A stretch of DNA of 64,000 nucleotides from Acidimicrobiales bacterium (GTDB taxonomy: Bacteria > Actinomycetota > Acidimicrobiia > Acidimicrobiales > Acidimicrobilacustridaceae): NCBI GenBank assembly GCA_030830565.1, contig JAURMR010000028.1, positions 62,001 to 126,000 on the forward strand, given 5' to 3'. Within the stretch, counting starts at the first letter, position 1, and the number at the start of each line of letters is the position of its first letter. The translations under genes and the position numbers were made by a program. Shown piece after piece: positions 46,571 through 55,415 of the stretch. The notes under the pieces were generated by a model. The model searched no databases. It was given only the letters and a program-made list of their open reading frames with translations, and was not told the DNA's origin.

Positions 46571-47697
46571 TTCGATCCCCCACGACCGATGCGTTCGATC
46601 CACCCGGCACGCAGCGAGATCCAACCATCTACCTCAAGCTTCTCAAGCTCGATCATCACTGCGCCCAGTTTCAACCCAGTTGAAAGCACCACGTGTTGCA
46701 CTGGAACCGATTGCCACGGCAAAGACTCAAGGACGACTTTCGCGTTTCCGGTTGGTGACGGTCGATGTTCGGCGGCCATGCGACGACGCTCGGGTTCTCG
46801 TCCAAGCGACAGAAGAACATCGCCAACATCGCGAACTGGTCCGCAGCCATCGAAGAGAAGCTGATTGGTTCCTGCCGAGCTCGGCGCGGTGATCGGGCCA
46901 GGTACTGCAAGGACTGTTCGCCCTCTTCGGGCTGCCTCGATAGCGGTTCCCAATGCTCCGCCCGTGGATTGCGATTCAACGACGACAACGGCATCGGACA
47001 ACGCAGCAATGATCCGATTACGCGCGGGAAACTGCCACGCGACCGCTGGCGCACCGAGGGGATACTCACTTAGAACCACACCACGATCGGCCACAGCGCG
47101 CCATAAGGCGCGATGCGCTCGCGGATACACGCGATCGAGGCCACTTCCGACAACTGCAATCGGAGGAGCACCTTCGACAGCGAGTGCACCAGCATGCGCA
47201 GCGCCGTCAATTCCAAGCGCGAGTCCAGAAACCACCGAGACGCCAGCAAGAGAAAGTTCTCGCGCGAACTCGTTGGCGACATCGATGCCATAGCGAGTTG
47301 CTCGTCGTGTACCAACAATGGCAACACGTGTTCCCGCCAAGCGATCGATATCACCCATCCAGAACAACACCACTGGCGCATCGTCATCGTCGGCGAACTC
47401 GTTAGGGAATGACGCCGACCATCGCGTCATTACACCGATGCCCGCTTCAACGTGCGCCTCCCAGAACGCAACCGGATCCATCGACTTTGCAGCGACACTC
47501 CATTGCTCAAAGAACGCCGCAGGGATGCGTAGCGACTCGTCGTTCACCGCTTTTTTTAGAGACCCACTGCGCACTCGGCGCCACACCGCTTCTGGTTCGC
47601 CCTGAGTCAACAACCAGCGCAAACGGGATGGGCCCACACCAGGCAATGCAGAGAGCGCTACCACCCAAGCCTCGATCGGAACATTCGCGGTACCCAT
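46567..47697 (-). CDS. dprA: DNA-processing protein DprA
   Basis: The 376-residue protein has a helical N-terminus (LSALPGVGPSRLRWLL) and the Rossmann-like DprA core: VAIVGTRRATRYG, VVSGLALGIDGAAHAGAL, VVGSGLDRVYPRAH and LSEYPLGAP. A C-terminal winged-helix-like segment (WQSVPVQHVVLSTGLKLGAV) closes it. DprA loads RecA on incoming single-stranded DNA in transformation. It starts directly after the comM stop with no gap and overlaps xerC by four bases. Confidence 0.93.
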   Translation of the reverse strand: MGTANVPIEAWVVALSALPGVGPSRLRWLLTQGEPEAVWRRVRSGSLKKAVNDESLRIPAAFFEQWSVAAKSMDPVAFWEAHVEAGIGVMTRWSASFPNEFADDDDAPVVLFWMGDIDRLAGTRVAIVGTRRATRYGIDVANEFARELSLAGVSVVSGLALGIDGAAHAGALAVEGAPPIAVVGSGLDRVYPRAHRALWRAVADRGVVLSEYPLGAPAVAWQFPARNRIIAALSDAVVVVESQSTGGALGTAIEAARRGRTVLAVPGPITAPSSAGTNQLLFDGCGPVRDVGDVLLSLGREPERRRMAAEHRPSPTGNAKVVLESLPWQSVPVQHVVLSTGLKLGAVMIELEKLEVDGWISLRAGWIERIGRGGSK

Positions 47698-49212
47698 TCA
47701 GCTCGCCACCGAACGCGAGAGAAATGCAGGTTCGCTGCGCAGATGCAATGCACTGGCGACGTGTTCTGCAGTGAGCGCGTGATCGTGACCCTCGAGATCG
47801 GCAATCGTGCGAGCAACCCTCCAGACGCGGCGCATGCCTCGGGCCGAAAGTCGACCCGATTCCAACGAGCGTTCGATAAGCGCCGACGCTTCGTCGTCGA
47901 GCGGCGCGGTTCGTTCGAGCGCGGAGGTCGACAAATCAGCGTTACACCGAACACCACGATCCTCCGCCCGACCTCGGGCGAGTCGGACCCGAGCAGCAAC
48001 GATCGAACTCGCCTCGGAGCGCTCCGCGCTGAGCAATTGACGCGGATCAGGACGATGTACATCGATACGCAGATCGAACCGATCGAGCAATGGGCCCGAC
48101 AATCGTCGCCGGTATCGCTCAAGCGACCGTTCGGTACAGCGACAGGCGGCGGGCACAACGCCTTCACCACAAGGACATGGGTTCATTGCACCCACAAGAA
48201 GAAAACGTGCCGGGAGTTCGACTCGAGTTTCAGCACGGGCGAGGCGGATGACACCTTCTTCAAGTGGTTGTCGCAATGAATCAAGAACGACCGCGCCGAA
48301 CTCACCCATTTCATCGAGGAAGAGGACGCCACCATGCGCAAGCGAAATCTCGCCGGGTCGGACACGATGGGTGCCGCCTCCGACCATGGCCACAGCGCTC
48401 ATGCCGTGATGTGGCGCCCGCAGCGGTGGCCGTCGTACAAGGCCACCAAGAAGCGCTTCGCCCGCGGCCGAATGCACCCGCGTTGCATCGAATGCAGTCG
48501 AATCATCGAGATCGGGCAACAAACTCGGCAATCGATCGGCCAGCATCGTCTTGCCTGAACCCGGCGGACCAACCATCAGAAGGTGATGGCCACCCGCAGC
48601 GGCAACTTCAATCGCAAACCGCGCAAGCGGGTGCCCCCGAACCTCGGAAAGATCGGGACCATTCGAGACAGGAGCGACAAATGGTTCGTCAGGCGGCCGA
48701 GGCCACGGTGCTTCTGCTGTAAGGGCCTCGACCAGTACTCGCAGGTCTGATGCACAACGAATCACTGACCGCTCCACGAGTGCGGCTTCGGAATGCGAGC
48801 TCGGACCCACGATCACTTCGGGCTGAGGACACGACGCAACGAGTGACAGCACTCCCGGAACATGACGCAGAGATCCATCGAGCCCTAGTTCAGAGAGAAA
48901 CGCCCGATCCGCGACAACTTCTGGCGGAAGTTGTTCGCTGGCAACAAGAACACCGATTGCGATTGCAAGATCGAGCGAGGAACCAACCTTCCGAAGCGAT
49001 GTGGGCGCGAGATTCACCGTGGTGCGACGATCGGGCCACGCGAAGCCAGACGTCAGTAACGCAGCGCGAACACGATCCCGCGCCTCCCTGCACGACGCGT
49101 CGGGAAGGCCGACAACCGTAAAACCCGGCAGGCCGTTGGCAACATGGACTTCAACGGTGACGGGAACGCCGTCGATTCCCGACAACGTCGCCGACGCAAT
49201 AGTGGCGAGCAT
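47698..49212 (-). CDS. comM: ComM/YifB family AAA+ ATPase (Mg-chelatase-like)
   Basis: The 504-residue protein has the N-terminal LonC-like domain (ATLSGIDGVPVTVEVHVANG, GFTVVGLPDAS). The AAA+ Mg-chelatase-type core has Walker A MVGPPGSGKTMLADRLPSLL, the RPPLRAPHHGMSAVAMVGGG segment and Walker B VLFLDEMGEF. A zinc-like CPCGEG...CRC is followed by RRRLSGPLLDRFDLRID. ComM helicases help branch migration during natural transformation. ATG 49212 follows GCGGAGG. With dprA adjacent, this forms a small DNA-uptake/recombination cluster. Confidence 0.93.
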   Translation of the reverse strand: MLATIASATLSGIDGVPVTVEVHVANGLPGFTVVGLPDASCREARDRVRAALLTSGFAWPDRRTTVNLAPTSLRKVGSSLDLAIAIGVLVASEQLPPEVVADRAFLSELGLDGSLRHVPGVLSLVASCPQPEVIVGPSSHSEAALVERSVIRCASDLRVLVEALTAEAPWPRPPDEPFVAPVSNGPDLSEVRGHPLARFAIEVAAAGGHHLLMVGPPGSGKTMLADRLPSLLPDLDDSTAFDATRVHSAAGEALLGGLVRRPPLRAPHHGMSAVAMVGGGTHRVRPGEISLAHGGVLFLDEMGEFGAVVLDSLRQPLEEGVIRLARAETRVELPARFLLVGAMNPCPCGEGVVPAACRCTERSLERYRRRLSGPLLDRFDLRIDVHRPDPRQLLSAERSEASSIVAARVRLARGRAEDRGVRCNADLSTSALERTAPLDDEASALIERSLESGRLSARGMRRVWRVARTIADLEGHDHALTAEHVASALHLRSEPAFLSRSVAS

Positions 49213-49330
49213 CGAACCTCCGCGAACAACAGTCGATCGAAGGGCGATCGGTGCCGCCGAGGCGCTGACCTTAGGAACGAATCACACTGCAGCGCAGGAG
49301 TCGTTTGCCCTGAAGCTCAAAACTTGGCGT

Positions 49331-49687
49331 TTAGTTTTTGCCGAGAACCTCGCGGGTATAGCGAGTCACCGCAGTGATTTGCTCGGCGCTTAGCTTCTTC
49401 GAAAATGCGGGCATTGCGCCCTTACCATTCGTTATAAGAGCGATTTGATCGTCGATGTTCGGGTACTTCTCTGTCACGACACCAGCGAGCTTTTTGCCGT
49501 ATCCGCCTTGACCAGCAGCACCGTGGCAACTCGCGCAGTTCTGCGAATAGACCTGTTGCCCCTCGACCAACACAGGATCATCTGACGGAGCGGCCGGTGA
49601 GGATGAACTGCCGCCAGAGCAAGCGGCGACAAACGTCACGCCTGCAACCAGCGTCAAACCAGCGGCGAGAATTCGGGGGGAACGCAT
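49331..49687 (-). CDS. Lipoprotein c-type cytochrome
   Basis: The 118-residue protein has a lipoprotein signal peptide with lipobox VAAC (C23), a Ser/Ala/Pro linker and one class I cytochrome c domain. The haem site is C51-A-S-C54-H55, and the axial methionine is probably in GAMPAFS near residue 92. It would carry electrons on the outer face of the membrane, perhaps to a cytochrome oxidase (compare SURF1 at 14132-14950). ATG 49687 is chosen because the signal peptide begins there. It lies 118 bases before comM and diverges from the small plus-strand genes. Confidence 0.85.
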   Translation of the reverse strand: MRSPRILAAGLTLVAGVTFVAACSGGSSSSPAAPSDDPVLVEGQQVYSQNCASCHGAAGQGGYGKKLAGVVTEKYPNIDDQIALITNGKGAMPAFSKKLSAEQITAVTRYTREVLGKN

Positions 49688-49761
49688 GAAACTTGACGCT
49701 ACCAGTGACCTCGTCACGAAACGCGTGCGGGGCACGAGCGATATCAGGGAATACTTGGGGC

Positions 49762-49872
49762 GTGGGATTCAATCCGCATCGCCAACAACGCCGATCACCG
49801 TTCGACTACTTCATGGTTGGCGCAGCCATGATCATCTGCGTTGGGCTGCTCATCTGGGCGTTGTTCGGCTGA
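49762..49872 (+). CDS. Small single-helix membrane peptide (36 residues)
   Basis: A GTG-started frame of 36 residues has a basic, polar head with HRQQRRSPFDYF and one hydrophobic helix (FMVGAAMIICVGLLIWALFG) that ends at the stop. The next gene begins one base after this stop. Base composition and tight spacing suggest a real gene co-transcribed with the zinc-ribbon protein. No function is known to me. It faces the cytochrome gene across a divergent gap of 74 bases. Confidence 0.55.
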   Translation: MGFNPHRQQRRSPFDYFMVGAAMIICVGLLIWALFG

Positions 49873-49873
49873 C

Positions 49874-50098
49874 ATGGCGAGCGAACGCGAGCGCGACCCG
49901 ATGGGCCTCGAGGTTGAGGTTCGGCGCGTACAGCCTTATGAAGCACACAAGCCCTATCTGTGTCCCGGCTGCAATCGGGACATCCCTTCGGGAACGGGAC
50001 ATCTCGTCGCCGTACCCATCGACGCCCCCGATCTTCGCCGCCACTGGCATCGCGGGTGTTGGACAAACCGTCAACGCCGCCGGCCCGGACGCGGCTAA
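49874..50098 (+). CDS. Conserved actinobacterial CPGC zinc-ribbon protein
   Basis: The 74-residue protein carries YLCPGCNRDIPSGTGHLVAV and DLRRHWHRGCW, a Cys2 plus His/Cys pattern that should bind zinc. Its layout (VRRV...K.Y.CPGC...I..G..H.VA.P....RRHWH..CW..R) matches a short hypothetical family widespread in actinobacteria, sometimes annotated as ATP/GTP-binding protein without evidence. The role is unknown. It starts one base after the small membrane peptide and ends 15 bases before the histidine phosphatase gene. Confidence 0.7.
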   Translation: MASERERDPMGLEVEVRRVQPYEAHKPYLCPGCNRDIPSGTGHLVAVPIDAPDLRRHWHRGCWTNRQRRRPGRG

Positions 50099-50113
50099 CG
50101 CAAAGAACCTGAC

Positions 50114-50791
50114 ATGGAACTGATTTTCATTCGACACGGACAGCCACAGTGGGAGATCGACGGAGGTGGAGTCGATGACCCTGTGCTCACTGACATCGGA
50201 CACCGTCAGGCGGAACTACTCCCCTCATTCTTCGCTGACCTCCCAATCGATCGGTTGATCGTCTCACCTCTTGTTCGCGCACAACAGACGGCCGTACCAC
50301 TCATCGAAGCGTTTGATCTGGAACCCGAAACGCATGACTGGATCGCGGAGATTCGCGCGCCAGTTTGGCAAGGCACCCCATCTGAGGTCATCGCAAAAGC
50401 TTTCGCCGAACAACGCGGTCGGCCGCTCAACGAACAGTGGGACGCAATTCCTGGTGCCGAATCGTTCCTCGAATTTCACCAACGCGTCGTAGGTGGACTC
50501 ACCGAGTTCCTCGCTGACATCGGTTGCACACGGACGCGCGGTTTCCCTCCGTTGTGGAACATGAATCACGAGGGTCCGCGAATTGTGTTTGTTGCCCACT
50601 CTGGCGCCAATGCAGTCAGCCTCGGACACCTGCTCGGAATTGAACCCGTGCCGTGGGAGTGGGAGCGCTTTGTTGCCTTCCACGCATCAATCAGCGTGGT
50701 GCGCCCGATGCATATCGCTGCATCGTTGTCATTCAGTCTGTTCCGTTTCTCTGACACATCACATTTGCCGAAGGAACTTCAGACTCGCTGA
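50114..50791 (+). CDS. Histidine phosphatase family protein
   Basis: The 225-residue protein begins with the phosphoglycerate-mutase-like RHG motif (LIFIRHGQPQW, R7-H8-G9), with the second arginine in VSPLVRAQQTAVPL and the distal histidine in VFVAHSGANAVSL. A Glu near WIAEIRAPVW may be the proton donor. Substrates of this branched family are diverse (sugar phosphates, nucleotides, alpha-ribazole phosphate), so none is assigned. It ends nine bases from the convergent ppgK stop. Confidence 0.85.
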   Translation: MELIFIRHGQPQWEIDGGGVDDPVLTDIGHRQAELLPSFFADLPIDRLIVSPLVRAQQTAVPLIEAFDLEPETHDWIAEIRAPVWQGTPSEVIAKAFAEQRGRPLNEQWDAIPGAESFLEFHQRVVGGLTEFLADIGCTRTRGFPPLWNMNHEGPRIVFVAHSGANAVSLGHLLGIEPVPWEWERFVAFHASISVVRPMHIAASLSFSLFRFSDTSHLPKELQTR

Positions 50792-50799
50792 GCGAAAAA

Positions 50800-51582
50800 C
50801 TACTTCTTCTTACTGAGGTGCGACTGGCCATCGGTGCCGTGCTTGTCGCGATGGCGATGCACAGCAAGTGCGCCACCAACGATGCCTGCGGCATTGCGAA
50901 GTGACGCAGCAACGACCGGCGTCCGGCAGGTCAGGTTGGGAATGAACTTGTCCGCCTTCTTGGATACGCCACCACCGATGATGAACAGGTCAGGCCAGAA
51001 CAATTTCTCCACGGAACACAAATATTCATCGACTCGTGCGGTCCACTCGGACCAATCAAGTTCGAGTCGTTCGCGCACCGATGCTGCGGCCCACTTTTCG
51101 GCATCGCCCCCACGGAGCCACAAGTGACCAAGCTCAGTGTTGGGCACCAACGTTCCGTCAATCATGAGTGCGGAACCAATTCCGGTTCCCAGCGTGATGG
51201 TCATGATCACACCCGACTTTCCGCGAGCTGCACCAAAGCGCGTTTCGGCCTCACCAGCAGCGTCGGCATCGTTCACCATGGTGACGGGGCAACCGGTTGC
51301 ATCACTGATGATGCGCGACGCGTCGGCGTCGATCCACGACTTGTCGACATTGGCGGCGGTGAAGACCGTTCCACCTTTGACAACGCCTGGGAATGTGCAG
51401 CCGATGGGGCCTGTCCATTCAAAGTGCTTTGCGATCTCCGCGACTGTGGTGCCAACAGCATCTGGCGTCGCGGGTTCGGGAGTCAGCAATCGAAGTCGAT
51501 CGGTGACGAGATGCCCCTTCTTGGTGTCGACGACGGCACCCTTAATGCCAGTGCCACCGATATCGATACCTAGAACCTTCAT
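50800..51582 (-). CDS. ppgK: Polyphosphate glucokinase
   Basis: The 260-residue ROK-type kinase has [17 protein letters not shown] (phosphate 1 motif), [24 protein letters not shown] and [14 protein letters not shown], and the PPGK-specific [20 protein letters not shown] segment. It phosphorylates glucose with polyphosphate or ATP, a hallmark of actinobacteria and relatives. A Lys-rich tail ends the protein. It lies 78 bases after pgi and is last in the gnd-epimerase-pgi-ppgK run, so glucose uptake products feed straight into glucose-6-phosphate. Confidence 0.93.
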   Translation of the reverse strand: MKVLGIDIGGTGIKGAVVDTKKGHLVTDRLRLLTPEPATPDAVGTTVAEIAKHFEWTGPIGCTFPGVVKGGTVFTAANVDKSWIDADASRIISDATGCPVTMVNDADAAGEAETRFGAARGKSGVIMTITLGTGIGSALMIDGTLVPNTELGHLWLRGGDAEKWAAASVRERLELDWSEWTARVDEYLCSVEKLFWPDLFIIGGGVSKKADKFIPNLTCRTPVVAASLRNAAGIVGGALAVHRHRDKHGTDGQSHLSKKK

Positions 51583-51660
51583 CCGTCAGTCTCCTCACCC
51601 TCAGGCGAAGGAGTCTGCCACGCTGCGGAGAGGGGTGTCCCGGCCCGGTCTCGGCCCGGC

Positions 51661-53301
51661 CTAGGCCCGACCGCGTCCGTTTCGGTATCGCCGAATCAGT
51701 GCGCTCGTCGATGAATCGTGGGTCAGTGCCGGCGCAGCGTCGGCGGTGAGCTCGGGAATGATCGCCTGCGCAAGTTTCTTGCCTAACTCGACACCCCACT
51801 GATCGAAGGAGTCGATGCCCCACACCGCGCCTTGCACGAATGTTTTGTGTTCGTAGGTTGCGATGAGTTGACCAAGAACCTTGGGAGAAAGTTCTGGGAC
51901 CATGATTGAGGTTGTCGGGTGATTTCCGGCAAACGTTCGTGCAGCAACCTGCGCTTCAGGAACGCCGTCTGCACGAACCTGGTCGGCGGTGCGACCGAAT
52001 GCCAATGCTTCGGGTTGCGCGAAAAAGTTGGCCATGAAGATGTCTTGATGGCCGCCAACTTCGTGAGCAGGTGACACAAGGCCGATAAAGTCCGCCGGAA
52101 TCAACTTCGTACCTTGATGAATGAGTTGGTAATACGCGTGCTGACCATTTGTGCCGGGTTGACCCCACACAATCTCTCCGGTCTGCGTTCCTACGGTTCG
52201 GCCCCAACGGTCGGTTGACTTTCCGTTGCTTTCCATCGCAAGTTGCTGCAAATACGGCGTGAGATGCGCGAGGTAATGGCTGTACGGAAGGACTGCAAGC
52301 GTTTGTGCCCCAAAGAAGTTGTTGTACCAAACACCGATGAGTCCAAGAATGGCCGGAAGGTTCTGCTCCAACGGCGCGGTGCGGAAGTGATCGTCAACAA
52401 GTCGGAAGCCTTCAAGCATCTCGGTGAAGTTCTCTGGACCGATTGCAATCATCAACGACAAACCAATCGCTGAGTCGTAGCTATAGCGGCCGCCGACCCA
52501 ATCCCAGAAGCCGAACATGTTGTCGGTATCAATGCCGAACTTCGCGACTTCGGAAGCGTTGGTTGACACAGCAACAAAGTGCTTTGCAATCGCTGCGTCG
52601 TCACCAAGCGAAGCCAGCGCCCAGTTGCGCGCGCTATGCGCGTTCGTCATCGTTTCAAGCGTCGTGAACGTCTTCGACGCAATGATGAACAGGGTCTCGG
52701 CAGGATCAAGGTCGTGTGTGAGTTCATAGAACTCAGTGCCATCAACGTTTGAAACGAAACGAACGTCGATGTTTTCTTGCGCGTAGGGCAACAGCGCTTC
52801 ATGAGCCATTCGCGGCCCAAGATCGCTACCGCCGATACCGATGTTGATCACGGTACGAATACGCTTGCCCGTATGGCCGACCCATTCACCTGAACGCACT
52901 CGGTTCGAGAACGACGCCATGCGGTCGAGAACCTCGTGCACATCAGGGACGACGTCGTGACCTTCGTCGGTGAGAACCACGCCCTTTGGTGCACGAAGTG
53001 CGATGTGAAGAACCGCGCGATCTTCAGTGACGTTGATGTGCTCGCCTGCCCACATGGCATCGCGCAGACCTTCGACGTCGGCCCGACGGGCAAGCGCGAA
53101 CAACTTCGTGAGCGTTTCGTCCGTAAGGCGGTGCTTCGCGTAGTCGACGTAAAGATCTCCCACTTCGATGTTGAGACGATCGCAGCGAGTCGGGTCTGCC
53201 GCAAAGAGATCCCGCAAATGCACATCGGCGATTTCGGCTTGATGCGAAGCGAGCTCCCACCACTCGGTGGTTTGTTCGATCGGCTGTGGGGCGTCAGACA
53301 T
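51661..53301 (-). CDS. pgi: Glucose-6-phosphate isomerase
   Basis: The 546-residue isomerase has [37 protein letters not shown], the signature [12 protein letters not shown] and the catalytic region [18 protein letters not shown]. It interconverts glucose-6-phosphate and fructose-6-phosphate. ATG 53301 follows GCAGGAG; the frame open beyond it overlaps the epimerase gene and is not used. It starts 14 bases after the epimerase stop. Confidence 0.96.
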   Translation of the reverse strand: MSDAPQPIEQTTEWWELASHQAEIADVHLRDLFAADPTRCDRLNIEVGDLYVDYAKHRLTDETLTKLFALARRADVEGLRDAMWAGEHINVTEDRAVLHIALRAPKGVVLTDEGHDVVPDVHEVLDRMASFSNRVRSGEWVGHTGKRIRTVINIGIGGSDLGPRMAHEALLPYAQENIDVRFVSNVDGTEFYELTHDLDPAETLFIIASKTFTTLETMTNAHSARNWALASLGDDAAIAKHFVAVSTNASEVAKFGIDTDNMFGFWDWVGGRYSYDSAIGLSLMIAIGPENFTEMLEGFRLVDDHFRTAPLEQNLPAILGLIGVWYNNFFGAQTLAVLPYSHYLAHLTPYLQQLAMESNGKSTDRWGRTVGTQTGEIVWGQPGTNGQHAYYQLIHQGTKLIPADFIGLVSPAHEVGGHQDIFMANFFAQPEALAFGRTADQVRADGVPEAQVAARTFAGNHPTTSIMVPELSPKVLGQLIATYEHKTFVQGAVWGIDSFDQWGVELGKKLAQAIIPELTADAAPALTHDSSTSALIRRYRNGRGRA

Positions 53302-53315
53302 GTGAACTCCTGCGT

Positions 53316-54281
53316 TCAGGTGAGAGAAATGACATAGCGAGCGGTGAACCGTTCGCCCGGAGCAACCATTGGAGTTGTTTCCTGACAAAGGGCATTCGTA
53401 GGAGCCGTCATCGGCTCGAGGGCAATGAAGTCTGCCCCGACCGGCGAATAGACCTGCGCGTAGGGGTACTTTCGGTCAAAGACAACAGTGAGACGGCGTC
53501 GGCCCGAGGCCAACAACAGCTGGCGATCGGCGCCAAGCCGATACGCGTTGTCATATGGCGTGTCACCCAGCTTCACGATTGATGCTTGCTGAGGAACTTC
53601 TTCCCCGGTCGGGAGTCCCCGCTCATCAAGGAGCAATTGGGTGCGTGCCGGCATGCCAAGCCTGATCCGGTCGCGCTCGGCATCAGGAAGTCGGAAGTAT
53701 GGATGCCAACCGAAACTGATCGGCACCGCACGACGACCAGTAGCAGTCACCGTGGTTGACACCATCAAACGTCCGGGCGACACAGTGAAACCAACTGCAA
53801 GTTCGTGCGGGAATGGAAATGCTTCCATCACCGCTTCATCAGCGGCCGCGTCGAAGGTCGCAACCAGCGAAGCCGACCCTGCCTGACCTTTGACTGATGC
53901 CAATTCCCAACCGGAACGTCCAACCAGGAGCCCATGAATGGGTAGTCCATTGCCGTCACGATGCAGCGCCAACTTCGAAAGCTCAACGACTTTTGAACCT
54001 ACGCGGTAGGACGATTCAGCAAGGCGATTCGCCCATGGGGCCAACAACGGGATGCCAGTGGTGTGTCCGCCCATGGCGGAACTTGGCCCGCCATGAAAGT
54101 TGACGTACTCGCGCCCTTTATGAGCCAGTGATGCGCCAACCAAACCTGCCTCAGGGAGAACAGAGAAAACTGTTTGTCCCGCCGAAAGCGTGACTGCCGC
54201 AATGCCGTCGATTGTCGAGACGACAACCGAGCCATCAGCAACAGGTTCAGTTGCCACTCGCCGGCTTCTCGTCGTGCCCAC
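53316..54281 (-). CDS. Aldose 1-epimerase family protein
   Basis: The 321-residue beta-sandwich protein has [10 protein letters not shown], the catalytic histidine region [15 protein letters not shown], the second histidine in [11 protein letters not shown], and the catalytic glutamate in [14 protein letters not shown]. It should equilibrate alpha and beta anomers of glucose or a related sugar, which suits its place before pgi and ppgK. Two GTG starts are possible: 54281 (GGAAG seven bases upstream, 35 bases overlap with gnd) and 54257 (11 bases overlap). A D-hexose-6-phosphate mutarotase role is also conceivable. Confidence 0.88.
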   Translation of the reverse strand: MGTTRSRRVATEPVADGSVVVSTIDGIAAVTLSAGQTVFSVLPEAGLVGASLAHKGREYVNFHGGPSSAMGGHTTGIPLLAPWANRLAESSYRVGSKVVELSKLALHRDGNGLPIHGLLVGRSGWELASVKGQAGSASLVATFDAAADEAVMEAFPFPHELAVGFTVSPGRLMVSTTVTATGRRAVPISFGWHPYFRLPDAERDRIRLGMPARTQLLLDERGLPTGEEVPQQASIVKLGDTPYDNAYRLGADRQLLLASGRRRLTVVFDRKYPYAQVYSPVGADFIALEPMTAPTNALCQETTPMVAPGERFTARYVISLT

Positions 54282-55275
54282 CGAACTGCTTCCGCATGGC
54301 CGACAACAACTTGTCGGCGTAATCAGCTTCGCCGCGTGAGGTGAACCGCTCGTACAACGAAGTCGTCAAGATCGGAGCAGGTGCGCCAATATCGATAGCG
54401 GCAAGACTTGTCCAGCGGCCTTCGCCCGAATCGCTGACACGTCCAGCGAACGTGTCGAGTTGCGGATCTTCGACAAGTGCAGCGGCGACGAGGTCAAGAA
54501 GCCACGACGCGACCACACTTCCGCGGCGCCATACTTCGGCAACCGACTCAATATCTATGTCGTATTGGTAGTACTTCGGCTCGCGCAGCGGGGTGGTTTC
54601 TGCGTCGTTCTCGCGCGCAACCTTTCCAGCATTCGCGTGCTTGAGGATGTTGAGCCCTTCTGCATACGCGGCCATAAGCCCGTATTCGATGCCGTTATGC
54701 ACCATCTTCACGAAATGGCCCGCGCCGGCCGGCCCACAATGCAACCAACCTTGTTCCTCCGGAGTGAACTCGCCGGTGCGACCGGGCGTGCGTTCTGCAT
54801 TGCCCACTCCGGGTGCGATCGTTCGAAAGATCGGTTCGAGATGCGTGACGATGTCATCCTCGCCACCAATCATCAGGCAGAAGCCGCGATCAAGACCAAA
54901 GACGCCACCGCTCGTGCCGACATCGACGTAATGAACACCCTTGGGAGCCAGGGCCTCGGCACGGTCGACGTCATCGCGGTAATAGGTGTTGCCACCGTCA
55001 ATCACGATGTCGCCCGATTCCATTAGTGCAGCAAGGTCATTCACGGTGCCGCCGGCGTATGCCGCGGGAACCATCACCCACGCCGCACGTGGAACATCAA
55101 GTTTCGAGACGAAATCCGCAAGATCGCTGGCCCCAGTGATGGAGTCGCTCTCAGCCGCAAGAGTTGCTACCGCTGCTGCATCGACATCGAAGACCACGCA
55201 AGTGTGGCCATCACGAACAAGACGACGAACGAGATTTGCACCCATTCGTCCAAGACCCACCATGCCGAGCTGCAT
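54247..55275 (-). CDS. gnd: 6-phosphogluconate dehydrogenase (decarboxylating, short form)
   Basis: The 342-residue protein has MVGLGRMGANLVRRL, IDGGNTYYRDD, VDVGTSGGVFGLDRG and the catalytic lysine and asparagine region HFVKMVHNGIEYG. It is shorter than the 470-residue dimeric enzyme and resembles the short Gnd form often linked to NAD. It converts 6-phosphogluconate to ribulose-5-phosphate. ATG 55275 follows AAAGGA. It is first in the operon with the epimerase, pgi and ppgK; no glucose-6-phosphate dehydrogenase is in the window. Confidence 0.92.
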   Translation of the reverse strand: MQLGMVGLGRMGANLVRRLVRDGHTCVVFDVDAAAVATLAAESDSITGASDLADFVSKLDVPRAAWVMVPAAYAGGTVNDLAALMESGDIVIDGGNTYYRDDVDRAEALAPKGVHYVDVGTSGGVFGLDRGFCLMIGGEDDIVTHLEPIFRTIAPGVGNAERTPGRTGEFTPEEQGWLHCGPAGAGHFVKMVHNGIEYGLMAAYAEGLNILKHANAGKVARENDAETTPLREPKYYQYDIDIESVAEVWRRGSVVASWLLDLVAAALVEDPQLDTFAGRVSDSGEGRWTSLAAIDIGAPAPILTTSLYERFTSRGEADYADKLLSAMRKQFGGHDEKPASGN

Positions 55276-55415
55276 CAGATTCCTTTCGGTTCCGCCAAAC
55301 AGCGGTTCAACCATCCTGCCAAACCCCCGGGTCGGTCGCATGCGCGTCGGCGAGAACCTTCGTTTGGGATTGGGGTGTGGCAAAGTCTCCCGGTCCCCGA
55401 TGCGAGGTCTTGGAA

